A stretch of DNA of 64,000 nucleotides, from the NCBI GenBank assembly GCA_020632755.1, contig JACKEY010000005.1:682001-746000 (forward strand), given 5' to 3'. A program made the translations under genes and the position numbers. This DNA comes from Alphaproteobacteria bacterium. Lineage in GTDB: Bacteria > Myxococcota_A > UBA796 > UBA2385. Positions within the stretch are counted from its first letter, which is position 1; every line of letters begins with the position of its first letter. The notes under the pieces are model-generated. The model had not been told where the DNA came from. It saw only the letters and a list, made by a program, of their open reading frames with translations, and did no database searches. Shown here piece after piece: positions 1 through 7,892 of this stretch.

Positions 1-1
1 C

Positions 2-1393
2 TGGCCTGCCGATCCGGTCGCCGACGACCTGCGGCAGGTCCTGGCGCCGGGGACGCCCGGCGCGGTCGCGGCCCGGCAGCTCGACAAGCGGCTCGGCGAC
101 GGCGCGGCGGCGGGCATCGTCGACCCCCTGCTGGCCGGGGTGCCCATCGAGCGCGCGGTCGAGGCCTTGGGCATCCGCACCCAGGACCTCGACGCCCTGC
201 GGGCGCCGCCCCCCGCCCAGGAGCTGTCGGTGGAGGTGCGACGGGTCGGGGCGCAGACCGTGGTCGAGCTGCACCGCGAGGCACCGCCCGATGCGCCGCC
301 CGAGGTGGTCGTCGTTCGGGTCGAGGAGCGGGACGGCAGCGAGGAGCTCGTCACCTGGCGCACCGACGCCGGGCCCGACGACCGGGTCGATGTGCGCGGC
401 ACCCGGCCCCGCCGGGTCGAGCTCGATCCCGCCGACCTGGTGCACCAGGTGCCGGCCCCGGACGGCCTGCGCTCGGACACCTGGCCACGCCCCTGGACCA
501 TGACCCTGAGCTTCTTCCCGGCCGAGCTGCAGCTGTCCGATGGCCGCATCACCGCCTACGCCAACGCCATCCTGCGGCGCCGCTACGACACACGCTGGCT
601 CGTCGACCTGGGCCTGGCCACCGACCCCGAGGACCTGCTGCGCGGCGAGGTCGGCCTGCTGCACTACCGCGGACCGCTCACCGACCGCCGCAGCCGGCCG
701 GTGCGCCTGTGGGCGTACACCGACGTCGCGGTGCTCGACCCCGGCTTCCGCCCGACGGACCAGGCCAGCATCGCCGTCGGCGCATCGGTCGGGGCCGCCC
801 TCGAGACCCGCACCGACCGCGACCTGCCCACCCGCGGGGGCCGTCTGGCGGTCGGGCTGGGCGGCGGCGTGGTCCCCGGCGCGGACCAGCGCTGGGGGCG
901 GGCCACCGCCGCGGCGACCGGGCTGGCGCCGCTGTCGGGGCGGCTCGGCCTGGCCGGCCGGGTCAGCGGCGGCATCGCCCGAGGCGAGGTCGGGCACCGC
1001 CTGCTGTCCCTGGGCGGCAGCAGCGGCGTGCGCGGCATCCCGGTCAGCGCGGTCGTCGGCCACCAGGGCGGCACCGCCAACGGCGAGCTGCGCTGGCAGG
1101 CCCTGCGCATGGCCAGCGTGCCGGGCTGGCTGGTGTGGCTGTCCGACCTGCAGCTGTCGGCCGGCATCGACGGCGGCATGCTCACGGGCGCCGAGCTGGA
1201 CCCGACGCTCGGCGCGGCGGGGGATCGGGTGACGGCCGTGGGCTGGAGCGGCGGCATCGGCAGCAGCTGGGACGTGCTCGGCGTGCGACCGACCTTCCTG
1301 GGCCTGACGGCCGGCGGCGCCCTGTGGACCGAGCCGACCCTGGCGCTGTCGGCCTTTCCGCAGATCTACGTGCACCTCGACAGCGCGTTCTGA
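2..1393 (+). CDS. C-terminal part of a protein with a BamA/D15-like outer-membrane barrel (5' truncated)
   Basis: The reading frame is open to the left edge of the window, so only the last 463 codons are seen. The GTG at 140 is internal and is not a convincing start. The first ~150 visible residues look soluble and mixed alpha/beta, and loosely resemble the domain after the catalytic core of M1-type peptidases (inference). From about base 500 the protein turns into alternating amphipathic strands typical of a beta-barrel. It carries LGGSSGVRGIP (around 1011-1043), which resembles the G-G-x-x-x-V-R-G motif of the BamA/TamA/D15 family, and it ends in a C-terminal Phe as BAM substrates usually do. 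Role: probable outer-membrane protein. The upstream domain decides whether it is a protease-barrel fusion. Confidence 0.6.
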   Translation, partial: WPADPVADDLRQVLAPGTPGAVAARQLDKRLGDGAAAGIVDPLLAGVPIERAVEALGIRTQDLDALRAPPPAQELSVEVRRVGAQTVVELHREAPPDAPPEVVVVRVEERDGSEELVTWRTDAGPDDRVDVRGTRPRRVELDPADLVHQVPAPDGLRSDTWPRPWTMTLSFFPAELQLSDGRITAYANAILRRRYDTRWLVDLGLATDPEDLLRGEVGLLHYRGPLTDRRSRPVRLWAYTDVAVLDPGFRPTDQASIAVGASVGAALETRTDRDLPTRGGRLAVGLGGGVVPGADQRWGRATAAATGLAPLSGRLGLAGRVSGGIARGEVGHRLLSLGGSSGVRGIPVSAVVGHQGGTANGELRWQALRMASVPGWLVWLSDLQLSAGIDGGMLTGAELDPTLGAAGDRVTAVGWSGGIGSSWDVLGVRPTFLGLTAGGALWTEPTLALSAFPQIYVHLDSAF

Positions 1394-1426
1394 GCCCGGA
1401 CCGTTCCGGCTCGAAGCGCCGCGCCG

Positions 1427-2374
1427 TCAGGGCCGGAGCAGCACCTTCAGGCTGCCGGGCTCGCCAGCCCGCTCCAGGGCGTCGAGCCCGTCGGCCAGCG
1501 CGTAGCGGGCCGTGATCAGCGGTGTCGGGTCCACGGCACCGCTGGCCAGCAGCCGCAGCGCCGGGGCGAAGGGCCCACAGCGCGAGCCGACCACCGTGAT
1601 CTCGTCGATGACCCAGCCCGTCGGCTGCACGGCCTCGGCTTCGTGCACCGTCGTCTTGAGCACCAGGGTGCCGCCGGGCCGCACCCGGGCGGTCGCCAGG
1701 GCGAGCCCCGACGCCGCGCCGGTCGTGTCCACCACCAGGTCCGCCGGTGGCAGGCCGTCCGCGTCGTTCGCCGCCACCGCGTCGATGCCGGCGGGCAGCA
1801 GCGCCCGCTTCGCCGCGGAGCGCGCCACCCCGGTGACCTGGGCCCCGGTCAGCGCCAGCACGCGGGCGCAGAGCTGCCCCAGGCGCCCGAGCCCGAGCAC
1901 GACCACCCGGTCCGTGGGCCGCACGTGCACCTGGTCCAGGATGCGTAGCGCCGCGGCCAGGGGCTCGACGAAGACCGCGGCTTCGTCCATCACCCCGTCG
2001 GGCACGGCGTGCAGGTTGCGCACCGGCAGGGTGAAGCGCTCGGCGAAGGCGCCGTCGCGACCCTGGATGCCCAGCACGGTGCGCCGCGGGCAGTGGGTGG
2101 GCCGCCCCGCGCGGCAGGTCGCGCAGCGGCCGCAGGCCGCGTTGATCTCGCCGACGACCCGCCGCCCGATCCACCTCGGGTCCGGCGAGGCCTCGACCAC
2201 GCCGACGAACTCGTGGCCCAGCACCCCGCGAAAGCCCATGTAGCCGCGGCAGAGCTCCAGATCGGTCGCGCAGACCCCGCCCACGGACAGCCGGATCACC
2301 GCCTCGTCGTCGGGGCGCGGCGGCTCGCGCTCCTCGACCGCGGGCCCCTCGGCTCCCAGCACCAGCGCCTGCAT
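1427..2374 (-). CDS. Zinc-dependent MDR-family alcohol/threonine dehydrogenase-like oxidoreductase
   Basis: A 315-residue medium-chain dehydrogenase. The GroES-like N-terminal domain has the catalytic zinc ligands Cys35 (VCATD) and His54-Glu55 (GHE). A structural zinc lobe is present with Cys81, Cys84, Cys87 and Cys95. The Rossmann NAD(P) motif GLGRLG follows near residue 155. At 315 residues it is shorter than the usual 340-350, mainly in the C-terminal half. It lies convergent to the barrel gene on its left, and its 5' end faces the M1 peptidase. The substrate is unknown; relatives oxidise threonine, sorbitol or other secondary alcohols. Confidence 0.85.
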   Translation of the reverse strand: MQALVLGAEGPAVEEREPPRPDDEAVIRLSVGGVCATDLELCRGYMGFRGVLGHEFVGVVEASPDPRWIGRRVVGEINAACGRCATCRAGRPTHCPRRTVLGIQGRDGAFAERFTLPVRNLHAVPDGVMDEAAVFVEPLAAALRILDQVHVRPTDRVVVLGLGRLGQLCARVLALTGAQVTGVARSAAKRALLPAGIDAVAANDADGLPPADLVVDTTGAASGLALATARVRPGGTLVLKTTVHEAEAVQPTGWVIDEITVVGSRCGPFAPALRLLASGAVDPTPLITARYALADGLDALERAGEPGSLKVLLRP

Positions 2375-2431
2375 CCGTCCTCCAGGTGTGCTCCGGAGGC
2401 TCTATCTTCCTCCTCCACCCCGGGACCCACC

Positions 2432-4312
2432 GTGCTCCTCCTCCTGTCCGCCAGCGCCGCCCTGGCGCTTCCGCCCGTCCACGCCCTCGCCGCGGATCCC
2501 CTCCGCGATCCCCTCCGCGAGCGCTTCAAGCACCCTGCCTCCCCCGGCGCGCCCTCCGGCCCCGGCGCGCCCTCCGGCCCCGGCGCCCCCTCCGGCCCCG
2601 ACGCTGCGGACGCCCCGCCCGCGCTGCAGCCCGGCTGGGACATCGAACACTACGTGCTCGACGTGGTCCTGGTGCCCTCCTCCCGCACGCTGACCGGCAC
2701 CGCGACCATCACCGCCACCCGGCGGATCGACGACCCCGGCCCGCTGCTGCTGCACGCGGACGGACCCACCGTCCTCTCGGCCCGCGTCGACGGCGCCGAC
2801 GTGTCGTGGACCATCGAGGGCGAGGAGGTCTGGGTCGACGTGCCCGCTCCGGACGACGAGATCGAGGTCGTCGTCAGCTGGACCGGGTTCAAGGAGGACA
2901 GCGGCAGCGGCCTGCAGTGGGGCGACCCCATCCACAGCTTCCACGAGCCCAGCGGCGCCCGGAATTGGCTGCTGGTGCACGACGTGCCCGCCGACAAGGC
3001 GACCCTGGACTGGCGCATCACCCTGCCCGACGACCGGGTGGTCGTCGCCAACGGCGAGCCCACGGGCGTCGTCGACCACGGCGACGGCACGGCCACCTGG
3101 ACCTTCGAGATGGCCGACCCCCTGCCGCCCTACCTGATGGTGCTGCACGCCAGCCCCACCTACGAGGTCTGGGACGACCCCGACAGCGACTTCCCCGTGC
3201 AGATCTGGGCCCGCGCCGGCCACCTGGACGACGCCGTCGTCGACCTCGGCAACACCGAGGAGATCCTGGCCTGGATGTCCGACCGCTGGGTGCCCTACCC
3301 CTGGACCCGGTACCGCAACGTGCTGGCGCCCTTCGGCGGCGGCATGGAGCACACCACCGCCACGACCATGGGCGAGGAGCTCATCGACGGCAGCGGCTGG
3401 GCCGAGCTCATCAACGTGCACGAGGCCGCCCACCACTGGTGGGGCGACCTGGTCACCTGCCAGGACTGGGACGACATCTGGCTGAACGAGGGCTTCGCCA
3501 GCCACGCGGAGCTGGCCTGGTACGAGGCGCAGTTCGGCGAGGAGGGGCGCGTCGCCTACTTCGACTACCAGCGCGACAGCTACCTGCAGTGGCACGACTG
3601 GGAGGGCACCTTCGCGCTGCACGACCCGAACTTCCTGTGGGGCGGCACGGTCTACGACAAGGGCAGCCTGGTGCTGGAGATGCTGCGCCAGCTGACCGGG
3701 CCCGAGACCTTCGACGAGATCCTGGCGGAGTGGGCCACCACCCGGGCCCACGGCACCGGCACCAGCGCCGAGCTGCTGGCCGTGGTCGAAGACGTCACGG
3801 GCGACGACTGGGGCTGGTACTTCGACCAGTGGGTCTACCAGGCCGGCGATCCCGCCTACACCTGGGGGGTGCACCGGCGCCCGCTGGCCGAGGGGGGAGC
3901 CCAGCTGGACCTGTGGGTGGTCCAGTCCAACGAAGACGGCGCCTGGACGATGCCGCTGGACGTGGCGGTGGACCTGAGCGACGGCAGCCGCGAGACCGAC
4001 ACCCTGTGGGTCGACGAAGCCGGCGCCGTGCTGAGCCTGTGCGTGGGCGACGACGTCATCGCGGACGCGGTGGAGCTCGACCCGGGCGCCCGGGTGCTGT
4101 ACACCGACGCGTCCCGGGACGACGCGCGGTTCGCCGACGCGCCGCTGATCTGCGGTCAGCCGACCGAGGGCGGTGCGGACACGGGCGACGGCCCGGCCAC
4201 ACCCGAGGGCGCTGCCGGCTTCCGGGGCGGCCCGGCCAGCTGCAGCGCCGCGCCCGTGCTCGGCGGGCTGTGGCTGCTGCTGCCGCTCGTCCTGCGCCGC
4301 CGTCGGGCCTGA
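2432..4312 (+). CDS. Secreted M1-family metallopeptidase with MYXO-CTERM-like tail
   Basis: A 626-residue aminopeptidase-N-like zinc peptidase. The start is set at GTG 2432 because it gives an immediate hydrophobic signal peptide (LLLLSASAALALPP...); the frame stays open further upstream but there runs antisense through the dehydrogenase. Next come a Pro/Gly/Ala linker repeat (GAPSGP x3), the M1 N-terminal beta domain, a GGMEHT exopeptidase motif (GAMEN equivalent), and HEAAH at 330-334 with the third zinc ligand Glu353 in WLNEG. After the catalytic domain a threonine/glycine linker leads to Cys, a short hydrophobic stretch and RRRRA. That is the pattern of myxobacterial sorting tails, implying cell-surface anchoring or processing by a myxosortase. 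Likely role: extracellular peptide degradation. Confidence 0.88.
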   Translation: MLLLLSASAALALPPVHALAADPLRDPLRERFKHPASPGAPSGPGAPSGPGAPSGPDAADAPPALQPGWDIEHYVLDVVLVPSSRTLTGTATITATRRIDDPGPLLLHADGPTVLSARVDGADVSWTIEGEEVWVDVPAPDDEIEVVVSWTGFKEDSGSGLQWGDPIHSFHEPSGARNWLLVHDVPADKATLDWRITLPDDRVVVANGEPTGVVDHGDGTATWTFEMADPLPPYLMVLHASPTYEVWDDPDSDFPVQIWARAGHLDDAVVDLGNTEEILAWMSDRWVPYPWTRYRNVLAPFGGGMEHTTATTMGEELIDGSGWAELINVHEAAHHWWGDLVTCQDWDDIWLNEGFASHAELAWYEAQFGEEGRVAYFDYQRDSYLQWHDWEGTFALHDPNFLWGGTVYDKGSLVLEMLRQLTGPETFDEILAEWATTRAHGTGTSAELLAVVEDVTGDDWGWYFDQWVYQAGDPAYTWGVHRRPLAEGGAQLDLWVVQSNEDGAWTMPLDVAVDLSDGSRETDTLWVDEAGAVLSLCVGDDVIADAVELDPGARVLYTDASRDDARFADAPLICGQPTEGGADTGDGPATPEGAAGFRGGPASCSAAPVLGGLWLLLPLVLRRRRA

Positions 4313-4333
4313 TCCGCCGCTGGGGCGGATCAG
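4309..4333. terminator. Hairpin between convergent genes
   Basis: A perfect 10-bp inverted repeat, CTGATCCGCC - 5-nt loop - GGCGGATCAG, starts on the stop codon of the M1 peptidase gene. A second copy of the right arm lies at 4341-4350 and includes the stop codon of the convergent lipoprotein gene, so alternative pairings exist. There is no U-tract on either strand. It is best read as a bidirectional stem-loop for transcript end protection or factor-dependent termination. Confidence 0.5.
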
Positions 4334-4346
4334 CTGCTGGGGCGGA

Positions 4347-5879
4347 TCAGCTGCTGACGCGGATCTCGTACAGGGTCTCGCAGGACCGGCTGGGCCAGGT
4401 CGTCGCGTAGAACCGGATCAGCCAGTCGTCTTCACCGCCGTCGAAGACGTCGCCGGTGTAGCTGACGGTCAGGCTGCCCGAGCCGCTGTCGCTGTCGCGC
4501 AGGACCAGACCGCCGTCGTTCTCGTAGAGCTCGATGACGTAGCTGCCGCTGCTGGGCAGGCCCGTGATGCGGACGTTGATCTCGACGTTGTCGATCAGGA
4601 AGTCGTCGTGGGCGTCCCAGGCGAACCAGTCCTCGTCGTCGGGGCCGTGCAGGGTCAGGCCCGACAGGGACAGGCTGGCACCGGACCACAGCGTGCCGTC
4701 CACGTCGCCCAGGTCGTAGGCCAGGCTCGAGCTGCTGTTGTCTTCGTAGGTGTCCCAGAAGGGGTCGTTGACCATCCCGTCGCAGTCGTTGTCCTTGTCG
4801 TCGCAGATGTCGACCTCGCCGGGGTTCCGGGTGCGGTCGTCGTCGTCGCAGTCGCCTTCGTTCTCGGTGTAGCCGTCGCCGTCCCCGTCGTGGTTGAGGG
4901 GATCGACCACCCGGATGACGATGGTGTCCGTGCCGGTCTTGGCTTCTTCGTCGATGGCCTCGAGCAGGATGGTGTGCGTCGCTTCCGACAGCTGCTTGTT
5001 GACGGCGGTGAAGCCGGAGCTGTCGGGATGGCCGGTGGCGAGCGGCCCGTCCACGTCGCTGACCCAGGCGATCTCGAGGGCGTCGTTCTCGGTCACGTCG
5101 TCGGCGACCGTGCCCTTGAAGGAGATGGTGTCGGTGGTGAACAGCTCGGCGCCGTCGGCAGGGCTGTCGATGACCACGACCGGGCGGCCGTCGTCGACGA
5201 CTTCCAGCGTGAGCTGGGCGACACCGGTGTTGCCGTCGGCGTCGTCGGCCGCCAGGGTCAGCACGTGGGTGCCCGGCGACAGGCCGCCGGCCAGGTCGAA
5301 GGTGACCGTGCCGGTGGACGCCGGGTTGCCGGCCCACAGGTCGCCGTCGCGGCTGCTGGTGAAGGTCACGTCGAGCGTGTCCCAGGGCTGCTGTTCGTCG
5401 GTGACGGTGCCGACGACGGTCAGGTCCGTGTAGGCCACGACGGGCTCGGCGCCGGTCGGCGTCGCCAGGATCACCGTGGGCGCGCCGCCGCCGCCGCCGT
5501 AGCCGATGTCGAAGCTCACGCTCTCGCTGGCCGACTCGCCGTCGGTGTCGACCACGGTCAGGGTCAGCGCGTGGGTGCCGGCCGACAGCTCGGACAGCGC
5601 CAGGTAGATCTCTCCGTTGGCGTCCGGCGCGCCTTCGCCCAGGTCCCCGTCGATGCTGCTGGTCCAGTAGACCGCCAGCTCCTGCGGGTCGTCCTGGCTG
5701 TCCTCGGCCACCGCTTCGATCTCGACGATGTCGCCAGGGGCGTAGCTCGAGCCGTCGAGCGGCCGCACGATGCTGACCGCCGGCGGGGTGTTGAAGGTGC
5801 CCAGGTTCTGGTTGCTGCAGCCGACGAGGAGCAGGGCAGCGACGGGCACCATGTGGGCGGCGCGAGGCGAAGGGGTCAT
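4347..5879 (-). CDS. Lipoprotein with three Ig/PKD-like repeats and a MopE-like metal-binding motif
   Basis: 510 residues from ATG 5879 (a second ATG at 5852 is possible). The signal peptide ends in the lipobox LLVGC, so the mature protein is lipid-anchored. Three ~95-residue repeats follow. Each contains a S-x-D-G-D/P-L-x-x-G motif (SIDGDLGEG, SRDGDLWAGN, DVDGPLATGH) and a T-H-x-L-x-L strand, an arrangement typical of PKD/cadherin-like surface modules. A DGDGY...GDCDDDD segment and NPGEVDICDDKDNDCDG then form the MopE-type Asp/Cys motif common in myxobacterial surface proteins. The C-terminal ~120 residues look like a PPC-type beta domain. No enzyme motif is visible; a structural or adhesive surface role is inferred. 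Confidence 0.75.
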   Translation of the reverse strand: MTPSPRAAHMVPVAALLLVGCSNQNLGTFNTPPAVSIVRPLDGSSYAPGDIVEIEAVAEDSQDDPQELAVYWTSSIDGDLGEGAPDANGEIYLALSELSAGTHALTLTVVDTDGESASESVSFDIGYGGGGGAPTVILATPTGAEPVVAYTDLTVVGTVTDEQQPWDTLDVTFTSSRDGDLWAGNPASTGTVTFDLAGGLSPGTHVLTLAADDADGNTGVAQLTLEVVDDGRPVVVIDSPADGAELFTTDTISFKGTVADDVTENDALEIAWVSDVDGPLATGHPDSSGFTAVNKQLSEATHTILLEAIDEEAKTGTDTIVIRVVDPLNHDGDGDGYTENEGDCDDDDRTRNPGEVDICDDKDNDCDGMVNDPFWDTYEDNSSSSLAYDLGDVDGTLWSGASLSLSGLTLHGPDDEDWFAWDAHDDFLIDNVEINVRITGLPSSGSYVIELYENDGGLVLRDSDSGSGSLTVSYTGDVFDGGEDDWLIRFYATTWPSRSCETLYEIRVSS

Positions 5880-6014
5880 CCGGGCTCCAGATTCGGACGC
5901 GCAGGCCCCGAGGGACACGGGCCGGTCGCGCGATGCGGCGGGATTGTAGCAGCGTCTTCGGGACGCCTGCGGGACAAGTGGCGGTGGGCGTCGTCAGGTC
6001 GTCACCAGAAATCG

Positions 6015-6043
6015 TTTGCGCGCCGGTCGGGAGTGGATACCTA
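6015..6043 (+). promoter_or_regulatory. Candidate promoter of the tetR-efflux operon
   Basis: TTTGCG (6015-6020), a 17-bp spacer, then TACCTA (6038-6043). The -10 hexamer overlaps the first TetR-type operator copy, so bound repressor would block it. The hexamers are weak matches to the sigma-70 consensus. Confidence 0.35.
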
Positions 6044-6055
6044 CCGGTCGGTAAG
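6039..6055. promoter_or_regulatory. TetR-type operator, copy 1
   Basis: ACCTACCGGTCGGTAAG, with the palindromic core TACCGGTCGGTA (one central asymmetry). This shape is typical of operators bound by TetR-family efflux repressors. An identical 17-mer lies 23 bp downstream, about two helical turns, so the two sites face the same side of the helix. Confidence 0.7.
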
Positions 6056-6061
6056 CGTTCG

Positions 6062-6078
6062 ACCTACCGGTCGGTAAG
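6062..6078. promoter_or_regulatory. TetR-type operator, copy 2
   Basis: Exact second copy of ACCTACCGGTCGGTAAG, ending 14 bp before the tetR start codon. With copy 1 it suggests two repressor dimers binding side by side and autoregulation of the tetR-MFP-RND operon. Confidence 0.7.
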
Positions 6079-6092
6079 CTCCCAGGACGTCC

Positions 6093-6692
6093 ATGACGCA
6101 GCCTCCGCCGAGCGAGCCCCCCGATCTGCGGCAGCGCATCCTGCGTGTCGCCCTCGAGGCCTTCGCCGAGCGCGGCTACAGCAGCACCTCGATGCGGCTG
6201 GTCGCCGAGCGGGCCGGGTGCACCAAGCCGGCGCTCTACTACCACTTCGGCAGCAAGGAAGACCTGTTCCGCGCCGTCTTCGAGCAGTGCCGGACCGGTC
6301 CCGAGGCCCGCCTGGAGCAGGCACTCGAGTGCGCCACATCCACCCGCGATCGGCTGCAGCGCTTCGCCCAGGTGCTGTTCGAGGCGGTCGCCAACGATCC
6401 GATGCCGATGAACCTGGTGCTGAGCCTGCAGGCCCGCCCGGATCAGGCCCAGCCCGCCGTCGACATGGCGGCCTTCCACCACCGCGGCGTCCAGCGCGTG
6501 GTGGAGATGTTGCGCCCGGGCATCGACGCCGGCGAGATCCGTGACGATGTGGACCTCGCCGAGGCGGCCGAGCTGGTCCTCACCGCCGTGCACGCCCGCA
6601 TCTACCTGGCCACCAAGGGCATCCCCGTGCCCGCGGACAGCCCCCGTCGCATCGTCGATCTCCTGTTCGAGGGGCTCGCGCCCCGCCGCTGA
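6093..6692 (+). CDS. TetR/AcrR-family transcriptional repressor of the efflux operon
   Basis: 199 residues. The N-terminal TetR DNA-binding domain spans residues ~9-60, with a recognition-helix region CTKPALYYHFGSKEDLFRAV that matches the family signature. The remaining helices form a ligand-binding/dimerisation domain. ATG 6093 follows directly after two identical operator palindromes. The gene is first in a plus-strand set with the membrane fusion protein (50-bp gap) and the RND pump, so the obvious role is local repression of efflux, relieved by a pump substrate. The inducer cannot be read from sequence. Confidence 0.9.
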   Translation: MTQPPPSEPPDLRQRILRVALEAFAERGYSSTSMRLVAERAGCTKPALYYHFGSKEDLFRAVFEQCRTGPEARLEQALECATSTRDRLQRFAQVLFEAVANDPMPMNLVLSLQARPDQAQPAVDMAAFHHRGVQRVVEMLRPGIDAGEIRDDVDLAEAAELVLTAVHARIYLATKGIPVPADSPRRIVDLLFEGLAPRR

Positions 6693-6742
6693 GTGCGCTC
6701 CTCCCTTCCGGTCTCCCCGTTCCCGGTCCTCCCGAGGCTCCC

Positions 6743-7828
6743 ATGTCCCCGCGTTCCTCCATCCTGCTGTCCCTGGCAGCGCTCACCCTGCTGGGCGGCT
6801 GCACGGCCGAAGCCGAGAGCGAGCCGCTCAGCCCCGCCGACGTGGCCGCCCCGCCGCAGGCCCCCGAGGTGCGGGTCGAGACCGCGCGCCTCCAGGGCAG
6901 CCAGGCCCTGCTCGACATCGCCGTCCCCGGCGAGATCCGCGGCTCGCGCGACGCGCTGCTGGCGTCGCCGACCGGCGGTTTCGTCGAGAAGGTCTACGTG
7001 GACGAAGGCGACGAGGTCCGGGCCGGACAGCCCATCGCCGCCATCGATCGGCGCAGCGCCACCGCCCGCAAGGACCAGGCCCAGGCCCAGCTCGATCAGG
7101 CCCGCGCCGAGCTGGCCCGCATCGAGAAGCTCGGGGACCTGGCCACCGCGCAGCAGCTCGACGGGGCGAAGACCCAGGTCCGGCTGGCCGAAGCGCAGGC
7201 CGAGCTGGCCGACGTGGCCTGGCAGCGCGCGCTCGTCACCGCGCCCTTCTCCGGCGTGGTCGGGCAGATCGGCGTCGAGGTCGGCGAGGTCGCCGGTCCC
7301 GGCAGCCCCATCGCCCGGCTGGTCCAGCTCGACCCGGTCGAGGTGACCCTGTCCGTCGCCGATCGCGACGTGGTCGGGCTCAAGGCCGGCATGCCCGTCG
7401 CCGTGCAGACCGACGCCAACGCCGGCATCTTCACCGGCACGCTGCAGGCCATCAGCCCGGCCGCCGACCTGTCGACCCGCAGCTTCGTGGTCAAGGCCAG
7501 CGTCGAGAACCCCGACCGCGCGCTGCTGCCGGGCATGATCGCCCGCGTCGCCCTGGCCGAGGTGCTGGCCAAGGACGCCATCGTGCTGCCCCAGGAGTGG
7601 CTGGTCACCCGCATCGACGGGGTCGGCGTCTACGTGGTCGAAGAGGGCGTCGCCCGCTGGCGGCCCGTGACCCCCGGCAAGATCGTGCACGACCAGGTCG
7701 TCATCGAGAGCGGCCTCGCCCCGGGCGAGACCATCGTCATCAACGGGCACCGGACCCTCGCCGACGGGGACCCCCTCCTCGTCGCCCGCGAAGGCACCTG
7801 CTGCGAGGACGGTCGGGCCGTCTTCTAG
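6743..7828 (+). CDS. RND efflux periplasmic adaptor (membrane fusion protein), lipoprotein
   Basis: 361 residues. The signal peptide ends in lipobox LLGGC, so the adaptor is probably lipid-anchored. The order is that of the HlyD/AcrA family: a biotinyl-lipoyl-like half (SPTGGFVEKVYVDEGDEV), a short alpha-helical hairpin (~residues 100-160), the second lipoyl half (APFSGVVGQIGVEVGEV), a beta-barrel domain and a membrane-proximal domain. The helical hairpin is short. A GAGG-type ribosome site precedes ATG 6743. It links the inner-membrane pump to the outer-membrane channel, both encoded by the next frame. Confidence 0.9.
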   Translation: MSPRSSILLSLAALTLLGGCTAEAESEPLSPADVAAPPQAPEVRVETARLQGSQALLDIAVPGEIRGSRDALLASPTGGFVEKVYVDEGDEVRAGQPIAAIDRRSATARKDQAQAQLDQARAELARIEKLGDLATAQQLDGAKTQVRLAEAQAELADVAWQRALVTAPFSGVVGQIGVEVGEVAGPGSPIARLVQLDPVEVTLSVADRDVVGLKAGMPVAVQTDANAGIFTGTLQAISPAADLSTRSFVVKASVENPDRALLPGMIARVALAEVLAKDAIVLPQEWLVTRIDGVGVYVVEEGVARWRPVTPGKIVHDQVVIESGLAPGETIVINGHRTLADGDPLLVAREGTCCEDGRAVF

Positions 7829-7892
7829 GCCCCTCCCCGGCAGCCTCCTCCCCGGCACCCCTCCTCACCTCCCCTCCCCTACCGGAGCCGGC

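Noticed and set aside
2009..2431. Upstream extension of the M1 peptidase frame
   Set aside because: It runs antisense through the dehydrogenase gene and lacks homology; a signal peptide starts at GTG 2432.
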